Assembly: GCA_038249195.1 (NCBI GenBank)
Contig: JBBRWM010000002.1
Coordinates: forward strand, 124,001 to 188,000
DNA: 64,000 bases
Direction: 5' to 3'
Origin: JAOUEA01 sp038249195
GTDB lineage: Bacteria; Actinomycetota; UBA4738; HRBIN12
The notes under the pieces were generated by a model that was not told the DNA's origin, made no database searches, and worked only from the letters and a program-made list of their open reading frames with translations. Shown here in pieces: positions 62,548-64,000 of this stretch (position 1 is its first letter; every line of letters begins with the position of its first letter). The position numbers and the translations under genes are program-made.

Positions 62548-62946
62548 ATGCAAGAGGAATTCGGTAACGCCGCCACTGAGGCCGTCATCGAGGATACGAC
62601 CGCGGTGGCCGAGCCGTCCGAGCCGGGGGGCTCGAGCGAGGGGACGCCCACCCCCGAGGCGGTCACCGACGCGCTCAAGAACGTGTTCGACCCGGAGCTC
62701 GGGATCAACATCGTGGACCTGGGCCTCGTCTATGAGGTGAAGGTCGGGGACGCGGGTGACGTCGACATCGAATACACCCTGACGACGATGGGCTGCCCGA
62801 TCGGTCCGCTGATCGAGGATCAGATGCGGGCGTTCCTGCAGGCCGTGCCCGGGGTGGGCGCGGTCAGGCCCGAGATGGTGCTGCGCCCGGCGTGGACACC
62901 GGAGATGATGTCCGACGAGGCGAAGGCGGCCCTGGGCATCTTCTGA
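62548..62946 (+). CDS. DUF59/MIP18-type Fe–S cluster assembly protein
   Basis: A 132-residue protein. After about 40 poorly conserved residues comes the DUF59 domain: FDPELGINIVDLGLVYEV and the Cys-containing TTMGCPIGPLIEDQM. SufT/PaaD-like proteins help deliver iron–sulfur clusters. GAGGAAGC gives an SD before the ATG. It is divergent from the NarL regulator. No other suf genes are near. Confidence 0.88.
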   Translation: MQEEFGNAATEAVIEDTTAVAEPSEPGGSSEGTPTPEAVTDALKNVFDPELGINIVDLGLVYEVKVGDAGDVDIEYTLTTMGCPIGPLIEDQMRAFLQAVPGVGAVRPEMVLRPAWTPEMMSDEAKAALGIF

Positions 62947-63296
62947 GGTCCGCGCACCGAGGCCCCGTCGACACGTTCGCACGTGCACGCGGTATCGTTG
63001 CACCTGCAATCGCTCGGCGATCCACCTGGATCTCCTTCTCGACGGTTTGAAGCGGGGGCATGGCGTGATCCGCACCAGATGCATCGGGGTAGTGGCGGCG
63101 ATGATCCCGTCCCGCCTGTGCTGTATGCCCCGCCGCGCCCTCCGGGAGGCGCGTTCGACTTCGCGGCCCTAGTCCGGCATCCCGGAACCGCCCACCGCTT
63201 CGCATCCCGGCCGCGTCTACGGCCGTTCTTCGTTTCCCGGAACTGGATTCCGGGCGAGCGCGGGCCCTTGTCCCGCGGAGGAAGGAGTTGAGATCC
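62947..63296 (+). other. gene-free interval with a hairpin-rich leader before the rhodanese gene
   Basis: No gene is supported over 350 bp. Four hairpins lie in line: CGCGCC/GGCGCG (63134–63153), CGGCCG/CGGCCG around 6 nt (63208–63225), CCCGGAA/TTCCGGG around 5 nt (63236–63254) and CGCGGG/CCCGCG around 7 nt (63259–63277). The last touches the SD (GGAGGAAGGAG). The arrangement suggests a structured 5' untranslated region. Confidence 0.4.
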
Positions 63297-64000
63297 ATGG
63301 CGGACTACGCCAACCCCGACGCCCTCGTGAGCACGGACTGGCTGGAGGACCACCTGGAGGATCCTCGCGTTCGCATCATCGAGGTGGACGAGGACACCAC
63401 CGCCTACGAGAAGGGCCACGTCCCGAACGCGTTGCGCTGGAACTGGTCAACGGACCTTCATGCCGAGGTCGGCCGCGATTTCCGGGACCGGGAGGAGTTC
63501 TCCCGGCTCCTGTCCGAGGCGGGAGTAAGGTCCGGCACGACCATCGTGCTTTACGGCGGCAACAACAACTGGTTCGCGGCCTACGCGTATTGGCTCCTGA
63601 AGCTGCGTGGCTTCGACGACGTCAAGCTCGTGAACGGCGGGCGCAAGAAGTGGGAGCTCGAGAGTCGCAGGCTCACACAGGACGTGCCGACGTTCGCGGC
63701 CACGGGCTACACGATCGCCGGCCCCCAACGGCCCGAGATCCGCGCGCTCCGCGAACAGGTCATCGGCCGTGTGGGCGGTGGCGCCGCCTTCGTGGATGTG
63801 CGTTCGCCCGAGGAGTTCCGGGGCGAGAAGATGGCTCCCGACCACTTGCCGCAGGAGCAGGCGCAGGTGCCCGGGCACATCGCCGGCGCGGTGAACGTGC
63901 CGTGGGCCCAGGCGGCCAACGACGACGGCACGTTCAAGTCGGCCGACGAGCTGGCCGCGCTGTACGAGGCCCGGGGCATCACCGGCGACGAAGAGATCAT
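63297..64000 (+). CDS. rhodanese-type thiosulfate/mercaptopyruvate sulfurtransferase (N-terminal part)
   Basis: About 234 residues are visible before the window ends. Two rhodanese domains: the first (about 8–130) has EKGHVPNALRWNWSTDL and LYGGNNNWFAAYAYW and lacks a catalytic Cys; the second starts at about 150 with FVDVRSPEEFRGE, and VPGHIAGAVNVPW. The active Cys lies beyond the window. GGAGGAAGGAG precedes the ATG at 63297. It transfers sulfane sulfur to cyanide or thiols. Confidence 0.9.
   Translation, partial: MADYANPDALVSTDWLEDHLEDPRVRIIEVDEDTTAYEKGHVPNALRWNWSTDLHAEVGRDFRDREEFSRLLSEAGVRSGTTIVLYGGNNNWFAAYAYWLLKLRGFDDVKLVNGGRKKWELESRRLTQDVPTFAATGYTIAGPQRPEIRALREQVIGRVGGGAAFVDVRSPEEFRGEKMAPDHLPQEQAQVPGHIAGAVNVPWAQAANDDGTFKSADELAALYEARGITGDEEI

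Overview
The window is high-G+C DNA whose proteins look actinobacterial. Supporting signs are an lhr–nei pair, a zinc-ribbon coiled-coil gene followed by RNase H (both arrangements known from mycobacteria), a group II truncated haemoglobin, a membrane M19 dipeptidase, a bacterial A-type RNase P RNA, and many genes whose start codon lies 6–10 nt after a TANNNT box, which implies leaderless mRNAs. I would call it a chromosomal segment of an uncultured Actinomycetota member. The exact lineage cannot be read from the sequence.

Layout. 1–6.3 kb: a cut-off LPG-synthase-type membrane protein, a SHOCT protein, DUF2252, exonuclease III, class II fumarase, and a cupin–MFS pair. 6.3–9.8 kb: tRNA-Met(CAU), then a surface-fibre-like locus on the minus strand with three secreted proteins, a 41-residue membrane peptide and a type IV pilin. 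9.8–21 kb: PAS-LuxR regulator, MOSC protein, triple-PAS histidine kinase, gamma-glutamyltransferase, Nei-type glycosylase and the large helicase Lhr, all on the minus strand. 21–26.4 kb: a bactofilin-like membrane protein, two secreted paralogues, a NarL-type two-component pair, peptidase E and a zinc-ribbon protein. 26.4–30.4 kb: tRNA-Val(UAC) followed by about 3.9 kb bounded by a 24-bp near-perfect copy of the tRNA 3' end. This looks like a decayed genomic island carrying a flavin monooxygenase, an alpha/beta hydrolase, a secreted protein and a frameshifted membrane gene.

30.4–42.7 kb: secreted proteins of unknown role, an OmpR-type two-component system, an M19 dipeptidase, a cNMP-binding protein with a YihY protein, trHbO, CspA, SURF1, an SDR, a lone Flp pilin, a zinc-ribbon/RNase H pair and rnpB. 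42.7–59.7 kb is dominated by lipoate-dependent metabolism: lipA, a first 2-oxoacid dehydrogenase E1 alpha/beta pair, then the operon lpd–E1 alpha–E1 beta–E2–lipB, with a GcvT-family gene divergent from lpd. An AI-2E-type permease, a large PAS/GAF histidine kinase, a thioredoxin-TPR protein and a polyprenyl-phosphate sugar transferase lie among them. 59.7–64 kb: a lipoprotein, a REC–histidine kinase hybrid with Glu at the phospho-acceptor position, a NarL-type regulator, a DUF59 Fe–S assembly protein and a rhodanese cut by the window end, preceded by a hairpin-rich leader.

How the genes fit together. Two E1 pairs may share one E2/E3 core, with LipA and LipB supplying the lipoyl groups. Fumarase, SURF1 (cytochrome oxidase assembly) and trHbO point to aerobic respiration. 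Several PAS/REC regulators suggest redox, light or small-molecule sensing. No CRISPR array, complete prophage or intact insertion sequence was seen.
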